Shown here: positions 25,901 through 38,355 of the stretch, piece after piece
How the letters are laid out: each line of letters begins with the position of its first letter
How positions within the stretch are numbered: the stretch's first letter is position 1
Assembly (NCBI GenBank): GCA_947561715.1
Contig: OX387199.1
Coordinates: 6,887,001 to 6,951,000, forward strand
Source of the DNA: Ascidia mentula
Lineage: Eukaryota; Chordata; Ascidiacea; Phlebobranchia; Ascidiidae
Reading direction: 5' to 3'
Length of the DNA stretch: 64,000 nt
Program-made: the position numbers and the translations under genes
Notes under the pieces: generated by a model
The model's database searches: none
Told to the model about the DNA's origin: nothing
The model's input: the letters and a program-made list of their open reading frames with translations, nothing else

Positions 25901-28900
25901 GGTAACTTTGGAGATATATTTGTGTTGTTCGAAACCAGGTTGTATCACGTGCGCGTGACGTAAATGAGAATAAAAATAATTGGGCTTGTTATAGTCAGTT
26001 GCTTGCGAAATAGGAGAATTGCTATATAAGTCATACCTTTAGGAACGGCAATGCGCAGTTCTGACCTTTGATCGTTTTGTGGTTTGATCAGTCGGTCGCG
26101 TTTATTTTTAGCCGGACAGATGGGATAAAAGAACTTTGCAATTCCCTTTCCTAACCCTTCTTTCTTTTATTTCATAATTTACTTTCTGGGTCCTATAGCG
26201 CTCGAGGCCCAAAATACGCAAGGTTTGATCGTATTAGGAAGATCACAGAGCAGTGAAAACGACGCCCAATAGAAAGGCGGGCAATACCTGCCGTTATCTG
26301 ATTCGAAAAATCCTTTGTGCGAATCGCTTTCGGAGCGCGTTTAAACATAAAACCTCGCCCTATGTTTGCACTTCGGAGAGCAAACATAATGACTCGGAGC
26401 AAATTCAGAAACCAATGCAGAGGTATATGACCCCTCGTTCAATTGCTGTTTACCGGGTTTAGCTCTAATGGCATTGTTGTAAAAGCCACATGGGTGACTA
26501 ATTGCTGTGTATTTAATCAGCGTTTTGGCGAAATAGCTATTGTAATATTTGTTGTTGGCAATTGGGTCATCCTACCAATAACATTTTTTTTATTACGCTT
26601 GCCTTTTGTACGAGAACGCCAAAGTCCTAAATGAATATGGTTGCATGTAGTTATTTATGTAGTTATTGGTGATGAAAAATATATTATTAAGTGAAATGAT
26701 TCGAGGTGGTAGGGTGGGGGGGGGGGGGGGTGTGAAACCTGCTAGAAAAACTCCTTTTGCACGACACCTATTTTAATAAACTAGGGTTATCCCAATTTAT
26801 GCTAATGTTTTATCGATAGCCTCCCACGCATGTGCCCTAAGTAACCAGTCGCATATCAGCAAACCGCGTAATCACCCACCCACTGATTGCAGTGCAATGT
26901 ACCCGCCTGCACAATTTATTGTCCCACTCTACGATTCTGGCCCCTTATATAGGATCAATTGTGTACCAGTTTGATAATGGCACCAAGCGCCCTTTCTGGC
27001 CCGATAACGGGAATGTTTGCCAGCCGGAAAGCGGTCGCTCAGCAGCGGCGCAAACAAGGTCGTCGTTCTGGGCTTTGTTTGCCCTGTCCCATTAACTTTA
27101 CTGCGAGTTTGCACAGTGCCACACACCTCCCCATAACGGGCATGTTATCGCCATATTGCCCTCGGTGCAAGTCACGTTGTGCGTCAGACGCGTGTGAGTG
27201 GTTTAGCTGAGATGTGAAACTCTTTCGAAAGTTTCCCGCCGTTAAAGTGGTGTTTGCTGCAAAGTCCAATTTCCCACATTGCTTCTTTCCCTTTTGAAGA
27301 GGAAAGAATTTCACTGAATAAAAACCCAACTGCTTTCCACAACTACTAAACACTCTACAAACTTTTGCGCAACATACCTACGAAAAAATCATACTTATAT
27401 TTTCGTTAATAATACTGGCCGTGTTTCTTTAAAACTTGAAATTACAGCACAATTTGCGCTGCTGGACACGTTGGTTTCCAACCTTATCATCAAAACAGTC
27501 AACAAAAGATACACGGAGCGTGGTGCGCTCAAGCCTTTCACCAACCACAGAAGTCAGGAATACTATACGGACCGTTAGGTTAAAATTTACCCGAGTCAAG
27601 GGGAGTGTGCGTGGTTGCCGAGAGAAGGAAATCCTCTCGTTCACAAATCCGGCTTCAGTGAAATATTAACGATATGTAGACGCGGCCCCGGCGTCCAAAC
27701 TGTAAAACAAAATAGTAAATGATTTGCCCAAATTTCCTTGTAGTTTGCGTCGTATGGTTGTAAGCCGTCAGTTTGGTGACAGCCGCGTTACTAGTCAGAC
27801 GTCTTATTCCAGGAGACAATCAGTTGAAATTGTTTATTTTAAACGAAAACGTGAGTTGGTAAAGAGTGTACATGTCGTTGTCTATATTAAGGACAGCAGA
27901 CGAGCTTTCATATGCGATGTTAGATCGGTCGCAGCCTTTTATCTGCTACGGAATAATGACTAGAGGTAATGTTCTTCTTGAGAGTTAATATTTTCATTGT
28001 TGAAACAAGCAGTGACTATTAATAAGTGCCATTTGGACTATTGCCTGAAAGTAAAGGAGGTTGGCATACAACGCTCTTGGATAATTTTGACCATCTGCCT
28101 TCAATACAATAAAACTCAGGTGCCACAATTCATTCCAAAGAGGGGATGCCATTATTCGTTGTGAGATGCACCACATGGTGGCCTTTAGCTTTCAAGGGCT
28201 TAGGCATACGCGATCAGTTGGCCAACATATCTACGCTCCTTGGAATATACCAGGCCCTTGCGAGGCTCGGTAAACATGTCCGATACGCCGAGTTTAATCA
28301 TTTACCTGAAGGCAAACATGCACGACGGGTTTATTGGATGCGACGGCGCAAAACGTTACTGTGGCCATGTGTGCGTGAGAACACATATGGAATACCTTAT
28401 GAGGCGTCACGTACGGCATTCCAGCTGCTGTATCAGCAGCCCTTTCTCTGAACTTAAGACTTGAGTCTCAAACGTTGAGAATATAAATTTTTAACTTTAG
28501 ATCACAAATATTTTACTTTAGTTTTGTGAGTACCTTGTTTTACTTAACAGATCTACAACCCCCTTTGAAAAGATTTTTGTATTTTGGTTCCAACTGTTAG
28601 CCCTAATTCTTGGTTACAATTAAACACCATACGACAGTACACTGAGAAAGCCTGAAACAAAATCTTCAACACAGAAACAACCTCTCTTCATTTTTACAGG
28701 GCAGACCCATGGAAAGCAGCAAAGCACATCAAGAGCTACATGGCTCAGCACAACATTCCACAGAGAGAGGTGGTCGACTGCACAGGTAATAACACTTATT
28801 ATTTTTTTTATCCATTTGATTATTTAAAAGCGCGGTTGATTTGTCCCCCAATACGCGTTGGTTGAGAAACGTTATTCACATAACAAAGTGTTTCGCAAAG

Positions 28901-31900
28901 CCTTGGACACATGAAACTGTGGTCCTTTTTTGTTTGTGGACATTTTTTCAAAAAATCCCCGTTTCAGGATTGAATCAGAGCCACCTTTCGCAGCATTTGA
29001 ACAAAGGGACTCCAATGAAAAACCAGAAACGCCAGTTGCTTTACGCTTGGTGGACTAAAAAGCAGGACGAAGTTAATGCACGTGAGTTGTATCGCAAGAT
29101 AGGCGATTGTGTTTCTAATATCGTGATTCTTACAAATTACTAATCTTTTGCTGAATATACCAAAATTGTTCACCAACGGTGCACTCCATGGCACGTGGTA
29201 CCCTATTACACCTGGTACCATATAAGACGTGCTATACCATAAGACGTACTCCATGACAAAAGTATAAGAGACTTTAGGTGTCTAAGCAAAACGTCTTGCA
29301 GAATTCAGAATAGCGGAGTCTGGGATGGGCGCAGAACAAGTGGAGGAAGCGGCTGGCGTCGGTTCAAGAGCACGCAGGAATCGCTTTAAATGGGGTCCAG
29401 CTTCACAAGTAAGCACAAAATAGGTAGAGATGTCTGAGAAATACGCTTTAAATCATACCCTTTTTAGTTATTCTGAAGTTGCACTGACATAGTCTCTCAA
29501 TATTTCGGTATCGTAATGTCACGAGGAAAGTTTTCGTATTAGGTTTTGCGTTCCATATGCAAAGAATGTCAGTTTAAATTGATTTTAAGCTTGCAACCTC
29601 GTTGAAGCATTGTCCGACTATTTAGTATCGCTCAATTGCTCTCTCTAGCGGATCTTGTACGATGCCTATCAGCGACAGAGAAACCCGACCAAGGAAGAAC
29701 GCGAGACACTTGTAGGGGAATGCAATAACGCTGAGTGTCACCAGAGAGGCGTATCACCCTCCCATGCAAGCGGTCTTGGCTCAAACTTGGTGACAGAGGT
29801 ATGTAAAGCCCCTTGCGCTACACATGAAATGGGGTTTTATTGTTAATAATTTTTATGTCAATTTTAATGAAGTTATTTGACCTCCTCAAGCGTCCATTTA
29901 AACCGCAGTTTGGTATGGGTTACATTTATACTGTAATGCAAGCGAAATATTTCTTCTGTCAAATCATTGGCAAATTTTGTGCTTCCGAAAACGATTAGCG
30001 TTTGGGAATGCATGAATGTTGATGCTAAAGCATGACGTACGATTTAACATTTTCCAGGTGCGTGTTTACAACTGGTTTGCGAACCGACGGAAGGAAGACG
30101 CATTCAAACACAAACTAGCATTGGACTCATATCAGGTAGCATGAGGCATTGAAGTTATTGTTACAGCGATTTGTGCAAAACAATAAATATTGACCACATT
30201 GTTATGTATAATTAAACTGTACGTTTTACAATCAATACAGCTGTTTTGCAGAACGCTTGTAAACCCCATTAAATAAAATTTTTCAATCGCAAATCACAGG
30301 ACGATTCCGTACTGCAGCAAAATGGAATGTCTCCAGACTCTAGTCAAGGCCCTCCTCCAACTAAAATTAAAGTCTTGGGCGACGAGTTTCCAAAAAGTAA
30401 GATTGTGAAACTCTAGGAACCTTTGATTTGTTACAATAATAATAAATTGCGACTTAATTGAAAGATAATTCTACTACCCAATTAGTAATTGGTTTAAAAA
30501 ATGCATTTAAATATTTGGTTACATTCCCATATATCTCATAAAACTGATAGGTATAACACTATGACAGGAAAACGAATGCCGTCAATCTGTCATTTGCACA
30601 TCTTCGACTATCAATCACGGCCGTTTTTACTTAATCTTTACTAATCTAAATCCGCTTCTGCAGCGGAATACACCAGACCACGCAGTATCTCCGGAGAGGG
30701 CAACAGTGAGACGAAAATCCGAGTGACCCACGGGCCTGATCTCGATGTCTTGCGCTCATCCAACAACGGATCGCGTTCGGATACGGCAAAATCGCACAGT
30801 CGCGCGAAGAAAACGTCTCGACCCTATCAGCGCGCTGTTGCTCCGCAGCAACCGACCTTATCAGATCATATGCAGCCTTCTAGTTTGGTATCAGGTAAAT
30901 ATCGGGACTGGTCTATATTATTGTAAGCAAGGTATATGCTGTTGCTAATGATGAAAGTTGGCGGTGAAAGTTTGCATCTGCGCTAAACGTCAAATTCTCT
31001 TGTTGGGAAATTTGATTGTTTACTATTGAAGTTTTGTATATGTTTCAAATGTTCGTAGGACTGACAACGCAAGACTAAAGCTTTACACCGCCTGCATTGC
31101 AGTTTGAACACGAAAATTTTTTTTTTAGCAGTAAAGAAAACTTAGTGACCAGAAAAATAATATTACCATTTGAATAAACAAATCGTTCAAAATTTATTCA
31201 TAGTGCAGTCGTTCCAAAAAACAACTGCTGCTAATTGGCAATGATTGCAAGAATAATTGTGTAAAGTTGTCTGTAAACTGTGTATATGATCTTTAATTTA
31301 AGTCATGAACATTATGTTGCAGCCTCATCTGCATCGATACAGTTTCCTCAAGGCTTGGATGATCCCAGAGTTCAAGGGAACTTCATGTTTCCACGCCTCA
31401 GCAACTCGCAATCGTCAAAGGTTAGACAATCTCTATTACATTCCCCCCAAAAATACCGGCTTACACGCTATAAAACCAGTGATTCTCATTTTATCTTCAA
31501 AATTATATCAGGCCCATAAGAATTATGCCTTCTGCTCGATGTGTATTTTGTATCCTTACGCAGCAGTCAATTTTTTAACAAAATGCTATAGTATGGTTTT
31601 AGGCAGGCAAGTTCATTGTGTCTTATACCCAGCGTCCAACCAAACCTTAGCCCTGTCAACCTAGTTGGACGCACGCCCTACTTTGCCTTTAACAACCCAT
31701 ATTACGTATTGGCATAAACAACGGTCTAGCTTACTGTTTATGGCTCTCTTTTACTACGCTGTCAACAATGGTCAAAACTGGTTCGTTGTCATCAACGTAA
31801 ATCACAAACGCACTGACATTATTCACAGACGACCAGCTACGGGGGTTTACCTTCAGTAAACACTCTTTCCCCAATCGTGAATACTTCCATGACGTATCAT

Positions 31901-33135
31901 CCATCCGCACCGAACGCAGATGGCAACGTGTTGGAAGCCGTGCCAATGAACACCACCTTGCCGCATGGGGTCCTATTGTCTGCGCACGGCATTTTGCGTG
32001 AGTGCAGTCCTTGTGTTTATGCGCACTTGAAGCTTCAAAAATTACCTGGGTCATTATTATTTGTTATTATTGATAGCAACCAACGTAACGTCGTCACAGC
32101 CTTTGCCTGTCTTCACTTCACTGACCCCAATTAAGCAGTCCCAAGGGCAGGGACAGGTACATGAACAACTAAATGTTCAGATGCAGCAACACACCTCAGG
32201 TATAGGCGCGTTTTGTGATACGCTGTTGGTTTTTATGTTCATTGTTTTGCATAGTTAGAGTTGATGAGATAACCTGTAAATAAAATTGTCACAAACATTC
32301 TTTGGATAAAGTCTCAAGTCCCATTTAAACTGCCACAAATATCGGAATAAGATTGATTGTCAGCTGTCCTTCCAGGTGCCTACCTTTCTGCGCAAAGTTA
32401 TCACGCCGCTCAACTAAAACCGGAGTTTTCAGCTTTTCAACAATGCCCGGTAACTTACGCCCACTTCGACCTCAATCCCCTGCAAGAAGTAAGTTGGAAA
32501 TAATTTTACTGGATTGAATGCATGTTGTGGAATTTTAAAATATTGCTGCATTTGCACGATTAGCACACATCTCTTTAATTGAAATTTGCTTGATAAAAAA
32601 ATATCTGGTGAAAAATTGTTAGCCTCTTGTGATAAAGTTTAGATGTACATTTCGAGCAACCAACAACATCTAAGTACATCTTTTTGAAAAAATGCTGAAC
32701 CAATTTTGCTGATATTAAGTGTTGTTATTTTTTTCAAAACCTCAAAGATTTATTTTGAATAAAATAACTAATTACTGAGAAGAGGAAAATAAACCTTAAA
32801 TTGATGCATTATTCGTTGATTGTGAAAACAAAATCTTATTCATTTTAGCGTCGCAGTGATAATTCAGGAAGCAACGAAGCGGAACCTGGCGCCCACGGAA
32901 TAACGAGTAAGACTAATTCAATCTACATAAAAATCATAATCGTTCAAAATATACAGGTTAAATTTTTTACATCATAAAAAACAATAGCTTTGAAACATCA
33001 TTTCTAATTACACTGAATTCACTCGCAAAGTGTACTGCATATCTCAGTTGTGCGTCAATGAATCTTTTGTACAGCAGTTTTTTTTAAATGTTTTTTAAAG
33101 GTTCACCTGTAATCGCATATCAACAAGCAGTTTGA
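22967..33135 (+). CDS. Hnf1: HNF1-type homeobox transcription factor
   Basis: Exons: 22967-23448, 23657-24928, 28700-28785, 28968-29081, 29302-29408, 29649-29798, 30058-30135, 30300-30396, 30664-30894, 31323-31420, 31829-31997, 32077-32199, 32376-32488, 32849-32906, 33101-33135. Phases agree throughout, giving about 1070 aa. Residues about 62-92 form the HNF1 dimerisation helices ([19 protein letters not shown]). The POU-like domain spans roughly 560-650 ([25 protein letters not shown]). The atypical homeodomain starts at RRNRFKW (about 676) and ends after WFANRRKE, with the extra loop between helices 2 and 3 that marks the family. A Ser/Gln/Pro-rich tail is the likely activation domain. It should act in the nucleus as a dimer on HNF1 sites, classically in gut- and liver-type programmes. 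The second exon adds a Gln/Asn/Ser-rich linker of over 400 residues, far longer than in vertebrate HNF1. The start ATG has a good context (accATGG). Confidence 0.96.
24929..28699 (+). other. 3.8-kb intron of HNF1
   Basis: This intron separates the long linker exon from the POU-like domain exons. It contains a run of 15 G at 26716-26730. Several short frames in GC-richer parts (for example 26890-27210 and 28146-28464) show no domain or splice support. No RNA gene was seen. Confidence 0.6.
26716..26730 (+). repeat. G homopolymer (15 nt)
   Basis: An uninterrupted run of 15 G, preceded by another G-triplet, inside HNF1 intron 2. It is likely to be length-variable and error-prone in sequencing. 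Confidence 0.9.
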
Positions 33136-36100
33136 CCAAATCATCGCTGAGGAGAATTTTTCAAGTTCAACCGACGATTGGTTTTCTTAACCATACGGGA
33201 AAGTGCACTAATTTTTTTCGCACTAATTTTTTCTTCGTTTTCTTTTATTTGCCAGCCTAAATTTGCGTTTGTGAGTAAGTAATGTTTTCTTTACTTACGT
33301 ATGTTGTTCAATTTGCTCCGTTTTTCTTCGCGTTGCCATTAACATTGTCGATGTTTTTTATCGTGCTTGTGGGTGCTGATTCCATAAATCATTAAAATGT
33401 GATTTTACAAACACGTACTCGAAATCATGCGTGGGTTTTCCGACTTCGATGGCAATGTTTTTAAATTAGCCTTTGAAAGGCCTTCACAATGATTTAACTT
33501 ATTACCAGTAAAAATCCTGACCGATCTCACTGAAAACTAAAACGTTTTCTTCAACCACCATGACGTCAGGATTGTTCGAGATTTTGTGGAAATAACTTTC
33601 ACTTTTATTTTGCAATTGTTATGCTGTACTACGTTTTTTTTGCTGTTTTTATCTGGTGAAAATTTTGACTGATTGTAACCGTATGTTTTTTTCCAAATCA
33701 AGCGAAATAAAGCAAAACTCTTGACGAATGTTCTCCATGTTTGATATCTAAGGAAATTTAGTCAATGTTTGCGGCACCAATGAGACTGTCACCAAACTGA
33801 AACTTGAAAAGCGGAGCAGTCATTGGAAGTAGTAATAAGTTTGAAATGTCGTTTTTCTGGTGCACGTAGTGAATACAAATGGCTGGAACTCAAATCGATT
33901 TTTAAATCGCCGCTAGACGTCGCAAAGGTGACAATTTTGTATCTGTGAAGAGCTATCGGTAGCAACTGGATTTCTCGCCACTATGTTTAACCTTTGTTTC
34001 CTTTTTTTCGTCTTCTTGCTTAGCCTTTTCTTCAATTATACGTCTTTAGCGTCCTTCTTTCAACAATGATAAAAATATATATATTTATATATCGGTAGCA
34101 ACTTGGCGTTTAGACATATATGTCTTGATTTATTGGCAACAAGCTAATGCGAGAGGCGTTAGTTATCAAAAAGAAATATTAACATTAGCGTCCGTCCATT
34201 TCAAACACACATTTTATTGTTCCCTCGCCAATTACCACGCCTTGTCCCACGTACAAAGTCAGTTCTGTCCGCCCATAATCGAATCGATAGTAATGCGCTT
34301 CGGCGAAGACGTATACGGCTGCGCACCTGGCTGTTCCACACATAGCTGCGCATCAAATTAATTTAACGCCAAACATACGTCACACCTGACACGAGAGAAT
34401 AACGGAAACGACAAGACACCTGTCTATGAATACACCCGGCAAGAGTTTCCTAAAAACTTGATCACATTTTGAAACGCAACCCACAAAGTTGCTTGGCAAC
34501 ATGGCGTTACGCGCAGGTGAACTTGTGAGGTAGAAACGGTTGTTAGGAGAACCCCGGTTTGGTGGGTAATGTATATCAGCTCGATATGTTGCTTTGGACA
34601 GATGGTTCGAACGTTTGGCAGAATTTTTATTGGGATTCGCTTTTTAAAAAATATTTTTTGTTGTATTTAATTTTCTTTAGGGTTGCATATCTTTTTCAAT
34701 TATTATTTTTTTTATTGTTTGAAAAAATATTGCTTAAACTAGCGAATTCGCGGGATGGGGAAGAGCCTAACTTTATTCGGAATGGGCTGAAAATGTTCAA
34801 CTACATATTAAAATCGAGTTATTTTCGGCTCATTGGCAATCAAAAACATACTTTTCCATCTCGTGACAATTCACGTCACATAAACTGTATCTGTCGTGGA
34901 GTTTTTTTTAACGTCCCAACAATTTCTATTTATAAGCCACTAAATAGCCCGACAAGCCCCAGACCCATCGCTCGTCAGCAATTGTCCCTCCCTCTGGTTC
35001 CCGAATTTTTGACCGAAAGTGGTGTAACAAGGCGCGGGGAAACTCGACCGATCTGGTAGAAATAGATTCCACGCGTAACACTCGGACATAACGGAAGCAC
35101 CGCGCCTTCCATCCCTTCAAGCAAACTCGAGCGCCAAGTAAACAAGCACCATTCGAGGCCCTGGACGTCAGAGAGGCCGAAACTGAATTGTTGGGAGAGG
35201 CCCAAGCAGGTTAACTGTCTGTCGCTGTTCAAGATGGAGACATTCCGGCTTTGCGATTGACCATGTAGTCCCCATTTCCCATGAATGCACACACGCCCTA
35301 ATCGGAAAGGGCGGACACATTAGTGTATGGGTAATTTTAGGTTTTTAAAAAAAGTTTATTTTCGTTTGTACAAAAATATTAAACATTAAACATGTGTATA
35401 CTTTCTAATCTTAACCTATATTTTTGATTAAGTAAATCATTTTTTCGTTTGTAGAAATGTATTGTTAGATGACTACTCTTCTATCGCTTTATATAACCTG
35501 ACTTTCAGTTTATCACAAAAAGGGTTTAATCAGTTAAACCGAATTACAATGTTTTATGCTTCTCCTAATGCTTTAAAACTATGGCTAACCAATGCTGCGC
35601 AATTGAATTAACTTTAATTACCACTGTATTTCAAGACTTGTGTATTCATATCTTTTGTGATACGTGTTACCACGCTGCTTAACACTTAAAAGTCACTGCT
35701 TAGCACAAAAGTTATACACAGTTGTGTAACGTTTATTTTAACGCAGTCAAACGCAATTCGCTCATACACGGATCTCACAAGTGGACAGAGTCGTGTAATA
35801 ATCTTTGTAAGTGAGTTGCTACAAGATAGAAAGGGGGCATGACGATCGATGTACGACAGGAAATCAATCAGAAGAAGTGGAAAATCGAAAATTTACATAT
35901 GAAGAGGGATCATCTCCCACTACTCATGCAGGATTTTCGAAGCGATAATTGCGGTCGGCCAATTAGCAACAAAGAAAATCTGACCGGGGTCGATTGATTT
36001 AGAATGCTACTCGATTAGTGTATCACTTCATTAGAGCAATCGAAGACACAATCACGTGCTGAAAGGAGGTGTTAAACAACTACTTTATTGTCAATCCGAA

Positions 36101-37083
36101 AAGGTTGACTTCAATATTCAAGTGTTAACAGCGGATTACCAGGTCGACTACAGTAAGATTTTTTCTTGGCATTTCTTGGTGTGTTTTCTTCGGTGTAGGT
36201 TCTGTATGACATACGATGAAACGGCGTTGGAACTTGCGCAGAAGTGCTTTCATAATGTGGGGAATATATAAAAAACGATGCACACCAAACCTTGACCCCA
36301 CGAAGCAAACACACAGCGAATGGAATGTTTAACGAACAGGCAAAATAGCAAAGCACACAACAGAGAGCGAAACAGGGTGGCTGGGAATGGCAAATCAATT
36401 CAGTCGGGCAAGATTTTGAAAAATTTTTGGTCAGGACGACAATCCGATATTGTTTGGCCGCTGGTATGAACACACCACTCTCTGTTGTTCGTTGACCGAA
36501 GAGCCACAGCGCAAAACCGGCACAACACAATGACGCACTTGTGTTCAACCATGACAGCTGCCGCCGACGTCACGAGTTGCGGTCATCGCGTTTTCTTAAA
36601 CATTTTTGTGCCCTTTGAAACAATGGACGAAGTTGGTAACGAACAACAACGCTCCCCGGCGCGAATCGCGAAATTTGCGAGACGATCCGTCACATTGCTT
36701 GTGGAGAAATTGTCGTCGCGCGGCGCGAAACGGCTTCTTCCAGACAATGGAAGGCTTGTGGCGGTTTTAGTCCAGGGCCCGACGCGCAAATCCAGATAAA
36801 TCGATACGCGGAAAACGGGGATAGTCAAGGCCGTGGCGCTGGGGTACCCTGGCTTAACGGCATCAATTCGAAACCGAAGACCGACTTTGCTGACGATTGG
36901 ATGGCGAGCAATGCATCTTACGTAATGCCTTGGAAGTGGTGTAATCACACCAACCACCGCCTTGACGTGAAATTCCATTCGTTGAACGTGTTGTATCCGT
37001 ACTGCTGTTACACCTCAGTCTTGCGGTTGTGTCACTTATAACACTGCATCCATGAATAAATAATAAAAAGGGATAAGTAATCT
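33136..37083. other. Spacer between convergent HNF1 and the unknown minus-strand gene
   Basis: A likely HNF1 polyadenylation signal is at 33706-33711. An AT-repeat tract lies near 34075-34093. A GC-richer island around 36480-36980 is open on both strands, with an ATG-started 131-codon frame on the minus strand (36583-36978), but nothing in it is recognisable. Confidence 0.5.
33706..33711 (+). terminator. Likely polyadenylation signal of HNF1
   Basis: AATAAA 570 nt after the HNF1 stop codon, with T-rich sequence around it. Confidence 0.4.
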
Positions 37084-38355
37084 TTACTCCAAATCTTTGT
37101 CTTCCGTTTGGTAGCGGGGAACCACCGCAAAGTGGGTGATCTCCATTCGACCCTCCCCCTTGAGGTCCCCCAACTGCAGGGCCCCCGTCATTACGTAGCC
37201 CCGCTCGAAATCGTCTTTTGTGACGCGCGCGGACAGGTGGAGTCTGAAATCTGGATCCTTGTTGCGCTTAAAGTGTCCGGCTATGGTCAATGTCCCGTCC
37301 CGGTTTTGTGTGACTTTTCCTACTGACGAGATGACTCTTCTTCCGCCAGCGCGCGTTTCGGTTACAGTGCAGTAGCGCTTCCACCATCTGTTAAAGAAGA
37401 AAACATGTTACTCTATAGCACTTGTTCCGTGTCTTAAGACGTGCAATGGGACAGCATTTGACAGTTGAACAAAATAGAAAGTAAACGTTTTTGATCTGAA
37501 ATGACTGACTTGCATGGTTCATGATAGCTTGGTTTTGAGATATTCTCGTTTACGCGTTACGTTTTTTGAATGTACATGATTACTTTTATTTGCTGGATTT
37601 TATGTACAAGTCACTCTATCTACCCAACAGATCGACGTGGATCGGAACGGTACCACAGAGTGGAAATTAGTGTGCCTGCTAGTGTAGAAGCACTTCAACA
37701 GCTGCACTGATGAAACCTTACAGGTCGAAACAGTGCGTGTACACACCCTGTCTGCAGCTCTCCAATATTATGGCTTTTTTGCATATATCAATCTATCTAT
37801 TTCCACAATATTTGGGAATATGTCATACCTGTTCATTTTGATGCTCCACTGAATTCCTGGTGCGTTTTTGGCCCACTCCTCTTCCGGGAAAAGCATAACC
37901 CTTGTGCTCGGGCACTTCCCAGCTTGCTGGTGGAGAAGTTTGTGGCATTTCTGTGCCAAGCTCACGTCGTAATAACACTCGTTGCCTGCTGCCACTTTCC
38001 CTGCAACCTGTTGCTGTTGATTGCCCTCCCTGGCTGCCACGCAAGCCTCCGAAAAGAGAATGTTCTCGTAAACTGGAAATACCACCGGATCTTTGCTAGC
38101 CGGTGCTGAGGGGGAACCGCACGGCGTCGTGACGTCATCATCGTCGGAACATCGGCACTGCACTGACGTCAGCGCGTCGTTAAGCTCGTTTTCTTTGTCC
38201 GTCATTCGCACAAGACGTTGGCGGTTCCGTTTGCTTCGAGTTTGTCGGTGTTGTCTGCCCTTGCTCTGCAGGAACAGTGCGTCGTCGATTTCTTTGCTTT
38301 CACTTCTGTATGCGGGATAATAAGCTTGCGTCTGGCCTTCCTTGAGTACTCCCAT
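37084..38355 (-). CDS. Unrecognised two-exon protein, 276 aa
   Basis: Exon 1 is 38355-37829 and exon 2 is 37387-37084, joined in phase 2 by a 441-nt intron with good GT..AG sites; the stop is TAA at 37084-37086. The start is the first ATG after an in-frame stop. The N-terminal third is polar, with a basic cluster (about residues 30-50, rich in Arg, Lys and Gln) that could be a nuclear signal, then an acidic DDDD patch. The C-terminal half (about 115-276) looks folded: it contains FPEEEWAKNAPG, a WWKRYC junction and alternating beta-like strands ending near HFAVVPRYQ. There is no signal peptide or membrane helix. I do not recognise the family and assign no function. It converges on HNF1. A hammerhead motif lies antisense in its intron. 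Confidence 0.75.
37700..37759 (+). ncRNA. Type I hammerhead ribozyme motif
   Basis: Helix I pairs AGCTGCA (37700-37706) with TGCAGCT (37753-37759), seven perfect pairs. CTGATGA (37707-37713) is followed by helix II (ACCT 37715-37718 with AGGT 37722-37725), then C and GAAA (37727-37730). Helix III pairs ACAG (37730-37733) with CTGT (37748-37751), with an inner GTG/CAC stem. The cleavage triplet GTC ends at 37752. The pair next to the core at the base of helix II is A and C rather than the usual G-C, which may weaken activity. It lies antisense in the intron of the unknown gene. Such motifs are known in Penelope-like elements and retrozymes. Confidence 0.75.

Noticed and set aside
28146-28464. 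Two overlapping frames in HNF1 intron 2
   Set aside because: No splice signals or domains, and the frames overlap in different phases; probably chance.
34559-35059. 166-codon plus-strand frame after HNF1
   Set aside because: It begins at TTG; the hydrophobic stretch reflects T-rich DNA, and no motif or splice context supports it.
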